DNA from: Eurosta solidaginis
Lineage: Eukaryota; Arthropoda; Insecta; Diptera; Tephritidae
Assembly: GCF_040869045.1 (NCBI RefSeq)
Contig: NC_090319.1
Span: 304,036,998 to 304,100,997, forward strand
DNA length: 64,000 nucleotides
Reading direction: 5' to 3'
In this document: piece by piece, positions 44,450-55,611 of the stretch
Numbering within the stretch: position 1 is the first letter of the stretch
Layout: each line of letters opens with the position of its first letter
The notes under the pieces: generated by a model
The model's input: only the letters and a program-made list of their open reading frames with translations
What the model was told of the DNA's origin: nothing
Databases searched by the model: none
Translations under genes and position numbers: made by a program

Positions 44450-45479
44450 ATACAACTCCTCAAGCGAAAAATATCTCAAAAAGTTGCCAGTTCTGGAAAG
44501 GTCGAGGTTTTCAAAAAATTGTTTAGTTTTATAACGGCAAGTGGCTAACAGGTTTCAAAAAAGTAACAGTTGCTCAATAATTTGCAGCCTCATCTATTTA
44601 GCAGGTTGACCAAAATTGTTAAGATTCAAAAAATTAACTGGTTCAGAAAGGAACCGCTTCCTAAAACTAACTAACAAGTGACCAAGACGTTCTTGCGAAG
44701 TTTGCTACCTTTAAAGCACCCTTTATTTGGTTTTCTAAGTAGCACATACCACCATCTCTTTACTTTACACAACACATGCAATGAAGATATTCTCAAATAT
44801 GCAACGGATCCCAGCTGGGTATCTGATACGTGCCGCTAACATTGAACCCACCAGCTATAGTTAAATTACTACGAGAATAGTTTTCCTCAATAAACGAGGT
44901 TATTAGACAAAAAACCACAACGCATCGTAATATCCCAGTTGTTGGATATTTTCCTGCAGAATATTGTATATTCTTGTTTACAGTGCTATTGCAAAATAGC
45001 AGCATAGAATATCTGTTGTTCTTTCTATGGGCGATTGTGTGTAAAGTTAAACAAAACTTAGCCACTTGCATGCCTGCACTTCGCTATTCACTGTTACTCA
45101 ATACGTTGTGCTACTTATGTGTTGTTGTTAAGTATTTTAACGTACTTAGAAATGGGTACGCAATTACATTCTTTATGCACCTAAGTCAGTGGTGGCCATG
45201 CCACACATTTACAAAACTTTCGAAAAAACTTTAAACTTTTAGCGGAAAACAAAAAATTAAAAAATTTGTACACGGGACTCCAACGACTGCTCAGAAACGA
45301 AGCACTAGTGAAGTTCGATGCTTGTTGTTTTATTATGGATAGGAAAATATATCGTCGGCTTCTTATTGGTTTTTACCGGCCTCTGAAAAGAAGGGTTACA
45401 GATGGCTCACCGTTTGTGGCATTTTGAAGCTTTATCGTCATCTGTTCGAAAATAAAAGCATCAATGAACAAATTGGTAA
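44450..45479. other. Unannotated DNA
   Basis: Frames up to 92 codons on both strands, without motifs or neighbours that would support a gene. Confidence 0.4.
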
Positions 45480-46300
45480 TTCTTCGATAGCAAACCGAAA
45501 ACTTTCGGAAAGAAAAAGGTTACGTTTCAATAATTTTTTAAAAAATAATCGATAAATTTTGATTAGAAATCGATAGCTTTTCGATCGATAGCACATCGAT
45601 TACCTTTCCATAACAAATCGATAAATTTTTGATAAAATATCGACAACATGCCGAGATCGATGGTAAACGGTTAACTTTTCAATAACTTTTTGATTAAAAA
45701 TCAACAGCTTTTCGATAAAAAGTCGATAGCTTTTTGAAAAAAAATTGACAACTTTTCGAGGGCAAATTGAAAATGTTGGATGACTTGCCAGTCAAATACC
45801 GACCACACATCGATAAAAAGTCGATAACTGGCATATTTATTCTCGAAAACCGACCGGTAAGAACCGATAACTGGTTGATAGCACACCTACATATAACAAG
45901 ATATGGATAACACGCTTATAGCCCGGCGTTAGTAAACTGATAACAAACCTTTGCTTCGGCTGCTAATTTCGAAAAAACAACTACTTTTCTATAAAAAATC
46001 GATAACAGGTACCAAATTAGTTATTTTCGATAGAAAAATGGTATCTTTTTGCCAAAATATTGATAGTTTTTAAATAACGTGACACTAACAAATCGATAAA
46101 TTTTACTTTATATAGCAAATTCATTAAACTTTGACAGCAAATCGATAAGTTTCATATTCTTTAACGATAACAGACCTGTAACAACCGACAATTTGTCGAT
46201 AAAACACCTATGACAAGCGATAACTCGTCGATAATAAATGAATAACACGCTCATAACCCGGCCTTAGCAAACTGGTAACAAAATTATGCTTCGATTTTGA
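45480..46300 (+). repeat. TATCGAT-rich degenerate tandem array 1
   Basis: Dozens of degenerate units of roughly 16-20 bp built around AATCGATAACTTTTCGATA. Two longer blocks contain a shared segment (AACACGCTTATAGCCCGGCG at about 45,910 and AACACGCTCATAACCCGGCC at about 46,243), which implies a superunit of a few hundred bp. No coding potential. Confidence 0.7.
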
Positions 46301-46375
46301 CTTCTAATTTTTCCTTTCCTTTCCTTTCATTTCCTCTCCCTCTCCTTTCCTATCCTTGCCTTGCTTTCTCTTGGC
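46301..46375 (+). repeat. Polypyrimidine CCTTT-type microsatellite
   Basis: A run of CTTTC and CCTTT units with few interruptions (TTTCCTTTCCTTTCCTTTC at the start). It abuts the TATCGAT-rich array. Confidence 0.85.
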
Positions 46376-47562
46376 TTACATTGACCTTAAGTTTGGATTC
46401 TGGAATCCTTATACCCCGAGCCGGTGAACGGTGGATACTTACACTGAAAAGCTTAAAAAGCTCCCACACGCGTGCACAAGTAGGGTAAACGCTGACAAAT
46501 GTAGATTCTGATGTGTTTCGTTATTTTAAGCCTGTTGCTGCAGCCACAAGTTCACCAACTAAGTAGTGTACTTTTAGTGGCACCTAAAGTAAGTGCACAC
46601 CCAAAGTCACTTGATTGCACGTAATGTTATCACTGTTGCTGGAATGAACACTCTTACAAGCCACATTTACCGCAGTTACTTTCCTTATGGCTTTGTCTGG
46701 GTAAAACCTTTTCTTACTCACACACAAACAAAGGCGTATGAAAATGTTTGCGCATGTGTTGAGATGGACTGGAACACGACGCGTGCATGTGTACCCTATT
46801 GTGTTAAAACTTCATAAATAATACAGAATACTTTTTTAGGTGTATAACAGTACATCTGCAAATTGGTAAAAGATGCAAATTTCTCGTTGTTGCTCAGAAA
46901 TTTTATTGTTTTTACAATAAAAATTTAAAAATTTCAACAATGATGACAACATATTGAAAAATCGATGCTAAACGGGTACCTAAAGGAATTTCAGTATGAC
47001 AATAGGGAGTAAAATGGGGCTCAGGTCTTCCTGTTATTGTTTCTCTCAACTCAGTGAAGAACTTCAGCGTCCTCTGCACAAAAAATAGCACGAACGTCAA
47101 TAAAGTTGTAAGTTTGTAATTAAATTCTGCTCTTCGAATAATTTTCATCAGCATCCATTGAAGAAATCCCATTCGAAGGATAAGCCTTGTTTTCGCATTG
47201 CCCGGTGATGTCATTCCCAGTCCTGATGGAGCTGTTGGTATTGTATTGCTGCGAACTTATATTCAGCTGCTTCTTATGTTGTAAGTGGTGAGTGTCAATT
47301 TCGTCATCTTCTTCTTCTTTAAGTTGCTATAAAAATTCTCCCCGAAATAGATCAGATATGTTCATGCGATACTAGCGATTTGGGGAATAATTTCATATGG
47401 ATGCTTCCAATAAGTTACTTTATGTCCTATTATATATAATATATAATACTCCTTGTATTTTCACTTCACTGTGCAAATGATGCTCAATTTCCATAAGATA
47501 ACATTTCGTGACAGTTCTGATGGAAGTGTTCCACCGGGCCTGTAGCCTTCTTCTACTTCAGC
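46376..47562. other. Unannotated DNA
   Basis: No supported gene; frames up to 100 codons lack motifs. Confidence 0.4.
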
Positions 47563-47599
47563 CTGTAGCGATAAGGAAACTCCCCGAAGCTTTTGGCGA
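47563..47599 (-). repeat. SINE-like repeat S, copy 4, left piece (interrupted)
   Basis: TGTAGCGATAAGGAAACTCC then CCGAAGCTTTTGGCGA is the start of repeat S. The remainder resumes at 49,683 after the inserted GTCCGTCC repeat. Confidence 0.7.
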
Positions 47600-49682
47600 T
47601 TTTTATACTCAGTTGAGCAGAGCTCACAGAGTATATTAACTTTGATTGCATAACGGTTGGTTGTACAGGTATAAAGGAATCGAGATAGATATAGACTTCC
47701 ATATATCAAAATCATCAGTATCGAAAAAAAATTCGATTGAGCCATGTCCGTCCGTCCGTCCGTCCGTCTGTCCGTTAACACGATAACTTGAGTAAATTTT
47801 GAGGTATCTTGATGAAATTTGGTATGTGGGTTCCTGAGCACTCATCTCAGATCGCTATTTAAAATGAACGATATCGGACAATAACCTCGCCCACTTTTTC
47901 GATATCGAAAATTTCGAAAAATCGAAAAAGTGCGATAATTCATTACCAAATACGCATTAAGCGATGAAACTTGGTAGGTGAGTTGAGCTTATGACGCAGA
48001 ATAGAAAACTAGTAAAATTTTGGACAATGGGTGTGGCACCGCCCACTTTTAAATGAAGGTAATTTAGAAGTTTTGCAAACTGTAATTTGGCAGTCGTTGA
48101 AGATATCATGATGAAATTTGGCAGGAACGTTACTCTTATAACTTTATGTCTGCTTAATAAAAATTAGCAAAATCGGAGAACAACCACGCCCACTTTTTGA
48201 AAAAAAATTTTTAAATTCAAATTTTAAAAGAAAAGTTAATATCTTTACAGCATATAAGTAAATTATGCCAACATTCAACTCCAGTAATGATATGGTGCAA
48301 CAAAATACAAAAATAAAAGAAAATTTCAAAATGGGCGTGGCTCCGCCCTTTTTCATTTAATTTGTCTAGGATGCTTGTAATGCCATAAGTCGAACAAAAA
48401 TTAACCAATCCTTTTGAAATTTGGTAGAGACTTAGCTTCTAGGACGATAACTGTTTTCTGTGAAAAAGGCCGAAATCGGTTGGAGCCACGCCCAGTTTTT
48501 ATACACAGTCGACCGTCTGTCCTTCCGCTCGGCCGTTAACACAATAACTTGAGCAAAAATCGATATATCTTTACTAAACTCAGCTCAAGTACTTATCTGA
48601 ACTCACTTTATATTGGTGTAAAAAATGGCCAAAATCCGACTATGACCACGCCCACTTTTTCGATATCGAAAATTACGAAAAATGAAAAAAATGCCATAAT
48701 TATATACCAAATACGAAAAAATGGATGAAACATGGTAATTGTATTGGTCTATTGACGCAAAATATAACTTTAGAAAAAAACTTGGTAAAATGGGTGTGAC
48801 ACCTACCATATTAAGTAAAAGAAAATGAAAAAGTTTTTCAGGGTGAAATCAAAAGCCCTTGGAATCTTGGAAGGAATACTGTACGTGGTATTACATATAT
48901 AAATAAATTAGCGGTACCCGACAGATGATGTTCTGGATCACCCTGGTCCACATTTTGGTAGATATCTCGAAAACGCCTTCACATATACATCTAGGGGCCA
49001 CTCCCTTTTAAAACCCTCATTAATACCCATATCGTACAAACACATTCTATAGTCACCCCTGGTCCACGTTTATGGCGATATCTCGAAAAGGCGTTCACAT
49101 ATAGAACTAAGGCCCACTCCTTTTTAAAATACTCATTAACACCTTTCATTTGATACCCATATCGTACAAACAAATTCTAGAGTCACCCCTGGCCCACCTT
49201 TATGGCGCTATCTCGAAAAGGCGTCCACCTATAGAACTAAGGCCCACTCCCTTTTAAAATACTCATTAACACCTTTCATTTGATACCCATATAGTACAAA
49301 CAAATTCTAGAGTCACCCCTGGTCCACGTTTATGGCGATATCTCGAAAAGGCGTCCACATATAGAACTAAGGCCCACGTCTTCTTAAAATACTCATTAAC
49401 ACCTTTCATTTGATACCCATATCGTACAAAATAAATTCTAGAGTCACCCCTGGTCCACCTTTATGGCGATATCCCTAAATGGCGTCCATCTATAGATCTA
49501 TGGCCCACTTCCTCTTAAAATACTCTTTAATACCTTCCATTTGATACACATGTCATACAAACACATTACAGGGTTACCCTAGGTTCCTTTTACAACATGG
49601 TGATTTCCCTTACTTTGTCTCCACAGCTCTCAACTGAGTATGTAATGTTCGGTTACACCCGAACTTAGCCTTCCTTACTTGT
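47600..49682 (-). repeat. GTCCGTCC-family repeat (A), complete ~2.08-kb copy
   Basis: It starts TTTTTATACTCAGTTGAGCA and ends GAACTTAGCCTTCCTTACTT then GT, both family ends. In order: a GTCCGTCCGTCCGTCCGTC run (about 47,746-47,766) with TTAACACGATAACTTGAG; GGGTGTGGCACCGCCC and GGGCGTGGCTCCGCCC hairpins; a second degenerate copy of the TAACACAATAACTTGAGC block (48,538); then a tandem array of ~130-bp units. It has no protein-coding frame. Whether it belongs to Helitron/DINE-like elements is unresolved. Strand is assigned relative to the TAAGTTCGG-first copies. Confidence 0.85.
48930..49590. repeat. ~130-bp tandem array, about five units
   Basis: Each unit has GTCACCCCTGGTCCACCTTT, ATGGCGATATCTCGAAAAGG, CCCACTCCCTTTTAAAATAC and ATTTGATACCCATATCGTAC. 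Unit starts (ATTCTAGAGTCAC-like) lie at about 49,043, 49,173, 49,303 and 49,435, with degenerate units at both ends. Confidence 0.9.
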
Positions 49683-49930
49683 TATCTATGTCGATGGTCC
49701 TTTGCTGGATATTGATTCGGAACGTTCTGAAAAAAGTACCGTTAAGGTACTAGCCCTACTATCTCAGAAAAGATTTGATATGGCCACGCTGAACCTTCTA
49801 GATCATTCAACCTGTAGTGAAATTGGGGTCACCAGATTCTTGTCTGTTAAATAAATATGATTCCCAAGGGCAGGTGCGTTTGACAATTTGGTTGGAGAAG
49901 TTAAAACTTACGCAGCTTACCCGCTGCTTT
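49683..49930 (-). repeat. SINE-like repeat S, copy 4, right piece
   Basis: TGTCGATGGTCCTTTGCTGG, ATATTGATTCGGAACGTTCT, then CTAGCCCTACTATCTC, GATATGGCCACGCTGAACCT and GGGGTCACCAGATTCTTGTC. It continues the piece at 47,563-47,599. Confidence 0.7.
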
Positions 49931-50055
49931 TCAGTTAGTAAGCAACCAGATAGGTCGTCTGAAAAAACCTGGAAAGAATACTTAGCTGTAAAAAGCTATA
50001 AAGAAGAAAAGTTTGTGACTTGACTTGGATGTTTTATTCCTAAATTAAACAAATA

Positions 50056-50325
50056 CAAGGCGCGATAACCTCTGAAGGGACGGGCCAACATGTTTTACGA
50101 CGACTCTGACTGGCATCTGCAAAGTATATGAGTTTTCACTGAGAAGCTTTTCATCGTAGAAATACACTCGGAGTGTTTGCCAAATCACTGCCGAGGGGCC
50201 ACCCCGGTTAGAAAAACTTTTTTTATTGAAAAAAAAACCTGTTTATAAATTATTTATATTGCTACTGCTGCTCGAACCCACGATCTTCGGTGCGGTAAGC
50301 GCTACCCGAACACCACGGCGGCCGC
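50056..50325 (-). repeat. tRNA-derived SINE (family 1)
   Basis: Left end AAGGCGCGATAACCTCTGAA; body with GGCATCTGCAAAGTATATGA, AGAAGCTTTTCATCGTAGAA and CCGAGGGGCCACCCCGG; head on the right with CGAACCCACGATCTTCGGTG and CACCACGGCGGCCGC. Like the copy at 44.1 kb but with a shorter 3' part. Confidence 0.75.
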
Positions 50326-50879
50326 ACAAGCCCTATCATATCAGTCCTCGATGAAGATATGGAGAAAAGAGCTTATCCCTCTAAGTTTCAGAGTAGTGTG
50401 AAAGGGTTAGGCGTGTCGAAGGATTTATGTATATCTACCGTCAAGTGGCTTGTTCTATGGTTAGATTCTATCTTGGTTTAGCTCGGGACGGTAGTGCTGT
50501 CGAATGCCTTTGTTTCTACAGAAGGAAGCGATGTCGCATAACCGCCGCTGATTCTGTCAGAGTGACTGGGGAATGTTTTCCGACTGGAGTTACCCCATTT
50601 ATGAAAAAACTGTGCCAGTCTTTTGAAACAAAATGTGGTCCACTTGTTCAAAATTGCTTAGACCTCACTCTTTACGTCTCATTCCAATAATTAAATGTGA
50701 TGGTAGCATGCTTGCCTACCCAATCTAAGGTACTGGATTATATTCTCGCGAAAAAAGTATCAAAATACTGTATTGGTATGCTGTAGGGGGGTACACAGAA
50801 TGTAATCATAAGTGTGTCACTATACTCTAGAGTAATGTGGTAACAATATACGTGGTGGAGTTCATATAAGCGAAACTTA
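50326..50879. other. Unannotated DNA with an 87-codon frame
   Basis: The plus frame at 50,427-50,690 contains several cysteines but no metal-binding spacing or family I recognise. It may be chance. Confidence 0.35.
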
Positions 50880-51430
50880 TTGCTATCGATGAGCTATCGG
50901 TTTGTTGTATTATCCATTTATTTTGCGCGAGTTATCGGTTTGTAAAGGGGTTTGTTATTTACAAGATAAAGACGAGTTATCGATTCGTTATCTGAGTACT
51001 ATAAATTTTCTATCAATAACAAAGAGGTTTTATCGATTTTAGTTGAACAATTTACGGTTGTTGTCAATAAGTTATCGACTTAATATAGAAAAGTCATCGA
51101 AAGCTATCTATACCTTTTCAAAAAGTTTTTATTAATTTGCTTTCGAAAAGTTATCGGTTTGTTGGCAGAGTGTTTATAATTTGCTACCAGTGTCTAATTT
51201 GTTCGCTATTGAAAAATCATTGATTTATTATAAAAAGATATTGACCAATAATCGCAAAAAGACTTGTTATCCAAAAATTATCAATTTTTTATCAAAAACA
51301 TTCCGATTTATTAGAAAAAAACAACGATTTGATAGCAAAAGTTATCGATTTCTTTTTGAAAATTACTATAGGCGGTTCATAGGTTTGTTATGAAACAGAC
51401 CCGGATAAAACATCATTATGAAATCGATGA
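50880..51430 (-). repeat. TATCGAT-rich degenerate tandem array 2 (opposite orientation)
   Basis: Many GTTATCGATTTGTTATC-like units and GAAAAGTTATCGGTTTGTT. The same word set occurs at 45.5-46.3 kb on the other strand. It ends near GAAACAGACCCGGATAAAAC, which parallels the CCCGG-containing segment of array 1. Confidence 0.65.
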
Positions 51431-51984
51431 CACAGCTGTAACCCGTCAAAATAAGCCTTTAAGAAACCAATTAGAAGCCGATAACGAAAATAATTTGGCG
51501 GTATTGATTGTTGCCAATACGCAGCAGACGACGCATTTCTAAAAAAGCCTGAAATTATTCGTTTCTGTCTAAGTTACCTACGTTAATTAAATTTGAAAGC
51601 TATACAACACGTACATACATAGATATGTTATATACAAATGTATACTGTATAATGTTATAAATCAAATTTCCGGTTCCTTCAGACTCACCCAACGATAATA
51701 TCAGGGTAAAAAATGTTGGTCCCGAATCGAGACAACTAGAGGGTGTCGCACGCTATGAAGACTCAGTATATTAAAACATAGGATTTAACCACAGTGCTAC
51801 TCCTTTACCGATTCCAATGAGGACAATAATTTATGTGTGATATCGCCTGTGTGTGATATTGCCGATTTTGAGTATTCGAAACCAAAAAAAGGTGGAAGCT
51901 TAACTTTGAGCAGTGCGACGATATAATCGCGACCAAAATGTATGTGTGATATTTTTGCTCTGGGTATTACCATTTCAAGGGGTG
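51431..51984. other. Unannotated DNA
   Basis: No supported feature. Confidence 0.4.
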
Positions 51985-52045
51985 AGAGTGTAAGGTTGAA
52001 TTGTCTGATCAATAAAGACCACACATAGACTGAATGCACACACAT
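51985..52045 (-). repeat. Scrap of the RNase H LINE 3' end
   Basis: AGGTTGAATTGTCTGATCAA then CACACATAGACTGAATGCAC matches the 3' terminal part at 28,775-28,820 (AGGTTTAACTGTCTGGTCCA, CACATAGACTGAATGAATCC). Confidence 0.5.
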
Positions 52046-53309
52046 AGTGTGGTGAGACTGAAAAAAATTTAAAATAGATGTATTAAGACCACCCTAATAT
52101 ACATACATATAAGAATTTAAAGTTCAAATACCATTTATTTATTCTATTTTTTATTACATTTCCTCTATCGAACTTTTATTTGTTTTTATATTATTTTATT
52201 ACATTTCCTTTATCGAACTTTTTCTCAGCACGCTTGTATTAACACTGTTAATGGCTTGTCGTATTGCCCCAGTTCATGTTGTTTGTAACAGAACATAAAG
52301 TGACCTTTTTTTTTTTGTTTATTTTTTTCTAATTTATTTTTTATTTAAACGTGTACTATTTTCTGCCACTTCTATTTAAATTCAACGCTGTCAGCACGGC
52401 ACAGCTACTTTTGTTTTGCGCTTGTTAACTTGACATATTTCCCACGGGGTCATAAATCTGAAAACATCATAAACATGGCCACAAAAGAAATGGCGATAAA
52501 AAGAATGATTTCATTTTTTTTTTTCATACAACCCTAGCTATTGGAAGTATAATAGTAAAAACAACACAACCAAAAGTTGCATCTAAACGAATTGTACACA
52601 AAACTGAACGTTTCAACAACATGGTCCAAAACCTCGGCCGTAGCCGTCGGCCATAAAAAGCTGCAGGTGAGTGACGGCAAAGACCACCAAATATGACAGC
52701 AACATTAACCGACATAGCTAGGTTTGTGATTTTGATTGGGGTAGGGATACAATGAACAATAGAAAGATAATATAGGTATGAGATGTAGTACACTAGAAAA
52801 ACCATAGATGTTATGTGGGATGTAAAGGGATAATAAAATGAAGCGCAGTTTTTTTATACATATGTACGTCGAAAGTTAACTAATTGGATAACGTAACATG
52901 TAGATGTGCATCATTTTGTACGACCTGAAATTTGAGGGATATGTATGTATTTAGTGTAAATTAACAGCAGCATGCTTTGCATTGATATTTTTGTGATATT
53001 AATACCTGGTTGTTTGGATTGCAAATTACAAACTCCATGTATTATCCAATACACTTAACAGTTGTGAAAAAAAATTTACACTTTTTTGACATGCATAAAT
53101 TCATCGTTCGCTTTATGAAGATTTAAATCAAACCAATTGCGCTGCTTAGCTTCTATGAAGCTTTTCATAGTCTGAGAGAACACGATATTCGTCGCTTGAA
53201 GCTTCTACGCTTGTATTGAAATTTCCTCTTTAACTCACATTTGTTGGCGCTATCACTGTCTCTTCCCATACAGCACACATGTTCATTGGTATTGCTAATG
53301 CAGTATCTT
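52046..53309. other. Unannotated DNA
   Basis: AT-rich with one 93-codon minus frame (52,524-52,805) that is cysteine- and leucine-rich but unrecognised. No splice or promoter evidence. Confidence 0.4.
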
Positions 53310-53911
53310 ATAAAATTAAAGAAAAAAACTTTTTTAAAGATAAGCTTTTATTATTGGTTAATAAAATTAATTAAAAAGTAAAAAATAAATGACTGTATAG
53401 AAATTTAACACTTTATAAGTTCATTGTAACCTTTAACGCTAATTAGGCCTTTTCGGCTGCGACAAAATAAATTTCATATTTTACATAATTATATATTTTT
53501 AACATTAAAACTTTACACCTAAATTATTAAATCTTACAGTTTATATCACAGTCCTAATTATTCTAATTAAAAGCGTGTTAAATTTTGATGGTATAATTAA
53601 GAACATTTAGGACCTCCCTTTCTTGCTATCACAATGTAACACGCTTTTATCAGAACAATTAGGACTATAATATAAACTGTAAGATTTAATAATTTAAGTG
53701 TAAAGTATTAATGTTGAATATATGTAATTATGTACAATATGGAATTTTTTTGTCGCAGACGACAAATCCTAATTATCGTTAAAGGTTACAATGAACTTAT
53801 AAAGTGTTAAATTTCTATACAGTCATTTATTTTTTACTTTTTAATTAATTTTATTAACCAATAATAAAAGCTTATCTTTAAAAAAGTTTTTTTTTTTTCT
53901 TTAATTTTATT
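53310..53911. mobile_element. ~600-bp near-perfect palindrome (foldback/long-TIR MITE)
   Basis: The left arm (53,310-53,580) and right arm (53,637-53,911) are reverse complements with few mismatches and small indels. Shared landmarks include TAAAATTAAAGAAAAAAACT, AAAGATAAGCTTTTATTATT, GACTGTATAGAAATTTAACA, TTATAAGTTCATTGTAACCT, AAATCTTACAGTTTATAT and AAGCGTGTTA. The loop is only 56 bp. A diverged copy of the outer ~70 bp follows at 53,912-53,990. No coding capacity. Target duplication uncertain because the flanks are AT-rich. Confidence 0.85.
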
Positions 53912-54060
53912 TTTTATTTTTAGTTCGTTTTATTAACAAGTAAAAGAAGTTTGTTCTTAGAAAAGCTTTTTTCTTAAACTTAATTTAAATACGATTTTTT
54001 TTAAATTTTTGGTAGGGTAAAATATTGTTTAAATTAGTTATGTAATCTTTACTTAGTTAT

Positions 54061-54782
54061 TTGTAACGTTTCTCATCCTATCCATTCGGTCACATTGCAC
54101 TCATTGCGATCTTGATCCTAGTAGTTCCAACAATGTGGGTGGCCGTAAACGCAAAGCTGGAGGAGATGAGCAAGAGCGTGTCAGATGTAAAGAACGAAAA
54201 CTTGCCCCAGCTATTGAATGTCCTGTGATAGCTGTGTCGCAAATAGGAAGAAAATCGATCAGTCTTACCGTCAAAGGAAATGTGGATGGCAAGGAGCATG
54301 TATTGACTGTTGATACGGGCGCATCTCATTCCTTGATCCGATCTGATTTGGTCAACAGGAGAGTAAAGCCATTACCTGGAGCAAGATTGTGTACGATTAC
54401 TGGCGAGTATAACCAAGTCCAGGGAGAAGTGGTATGTGAAGCCTTAATTGGGGAGGTCATAGCTCTCCACAAATTCGTTGTGACAGAGACCGTTGATGAA
54501 GTCATATTGGGAGTGGACTTCTTAGTTGACCATGACATCAGGATCGATATGCGGAGAAATATTATGCGCTATAAGAATCAGGATATACCACTTAACTTTA
54601 GTTTAGAGAAAGGGTTCAGCAGTAATCAGGTACTGGTGGAGAAGACGCGACAAAGACCACGAAAGCCAGCGCTCATGCTTTTGTGAAACGTGGGAACGAT
54701 ACTGATTATGCAAAGCCAATCCGTCAGGCGCAAGCTCCACGAAGTAGTTCATTGGCCAAACAACAGATTGCGAGGGAATGAT
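54061..54782 (+). pseudogene. Gypsy-type retrotransposon remnant: aspartic protease region
   Basis: The frame is already open at 54,061 and reads to TGA at 54,684-54,686. About 50 codons in from 54,135 it has VDTGASHSLI, the retropepsin active site (DTGA), and about 60 residues later ILGVDFL, matching the second protease signature (I-L/I-G). The protease region would be cut from a Gag-Pol product. A frame change near 54,665 leads into SAHAFVKRGNDTDYAKPIRQ, the usual linker toward reverse transcriptase, but the RT never appears: the sequence jumps to the integrase tail. No 5' LTR or full gag is present upstream. Confidence 0.75.
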
Positions 54783-55069
54783 CCAGGATAATGAGTGGTA
54801 AGATGAAACACAGGTAAGACAAGGAAAATAATTCGGAAGGTTTCCGAGAGGGAGATTTGGTACTGCTATACAGCCCTCACCGGCGGAAAGGTGTTCCATC
54901 CAAGATTCGGTGCAGTTGGGAAGGCCCGTACAAAGTTGTGAAGAAGATCAGTGATACCATCTACCGCATACAAACCACTGGGAAACCACGGAGTAGAAGA
55001 GTGGTACATTTGGAGATGCTAGCGGCGTTTAGATCGGGAGATTTGTCTGATCGGGACGATCAGACTTAG
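54783..55069 (+). pseudogene. Integrase C-terminal tail of the same Gypsy-type element
   Basis: After the deletion junction the translation gives SGKMKHR, then FREGDLVLLYSPHRRKGVPS, RCSWEGPYKVVKKISDTIYR and RRVVHLEMLAAFRSGDLSDR, ending at TAG 55,067-55,069. This is the GPY/F-type chromobox-less C-terminal segment of Gypsy integrases (WEGPYKV, YRIQ, VVHLE). Stops sit in the first 20 codons. RT, RNase H and the integrase catalytic core are all missing between this and the protease. It is followed immediately by the polypurine tract and LTR. Confidence 0.8.
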
Positions 55070-55080
55070 GTGGAGGGCAG
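55068..55080 (+). promoter_or_regulatory. Polypurine tract of the Gypsy-type element
   Basis: AGGTGGAGGGCAG ends one base before the LTR start (TGTGACGAAT), the position of the plus-strand primer in LTR retrotransposons. Confidence 0.7.
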
Positions 55081-55611
55081 TGTGACGAATATGAGTGACA
55101 CTAGTGATACTCATATCCCTAGTCTGATTCTAAGTAAATAAAGTCACAACAACAATAAAGCAGACAGTCACTTGTATCTACATAAACGAATCAATCATTA
55201 TGTCTACACATATGTACGTATACGCAGCTGAGAAGCAACGCACAAACACATGCATATATCTGAGAAACTCCCGAAAGTATGCAATGAGAGAAGCTATAAA
55301 TTCGTGCAATTGTAGTTACAGATGAGTAATTTGATAGCTGATGGCCAACTAGTAGATTCTGGAAATGGAAGCGTCTAGAAGATGCGAACGAGGAAATCAA
55401 AGGGTATAAAAGGCAGCAACAGATAGAGGCGCTACAAGCAGTTTTGATTAAGACGCTATCTGGCGAGCAATAGCAGTATTATTTATTGTGAAGTACTTTA
55501 ATAAAGGTAATTTTTCCTTTATTCAATATTGGAGTTATTTATTCAACAGTTTAGTGATTCGAACGTTAGCAGGAGATTGCAAATAAGGGTAATTGCAGTA
55601 AATTCCTTACA
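55081..55611 (+). mobile_element. 3' LTR of the Gypsy-type element
   Basis: It begins TGTGACGAATATGAGTGACA and ends AAATTCCTTACA, about 531 bp. A TATA box (GGGTATAAAAGGCAGC) lies at about 55,401-55,416, an AATAAA at about 55,500, and the 3' block TTTAGTGATTCGAACGTTAG near the end. Both solo LTRs (7.7-8.3 and 30.4-30.9 kb) share this order. No partner 5' LTR exists in the window, so the element is 5'-truncated. Confidence 0.8.

Noticed and set aside
50427..50690. Cysteine-containing 87-codon frame as a small zinc-finger gene
   Set aside because: Cysteine spacing fits no zinc-binding pattern and there is no supporting context.
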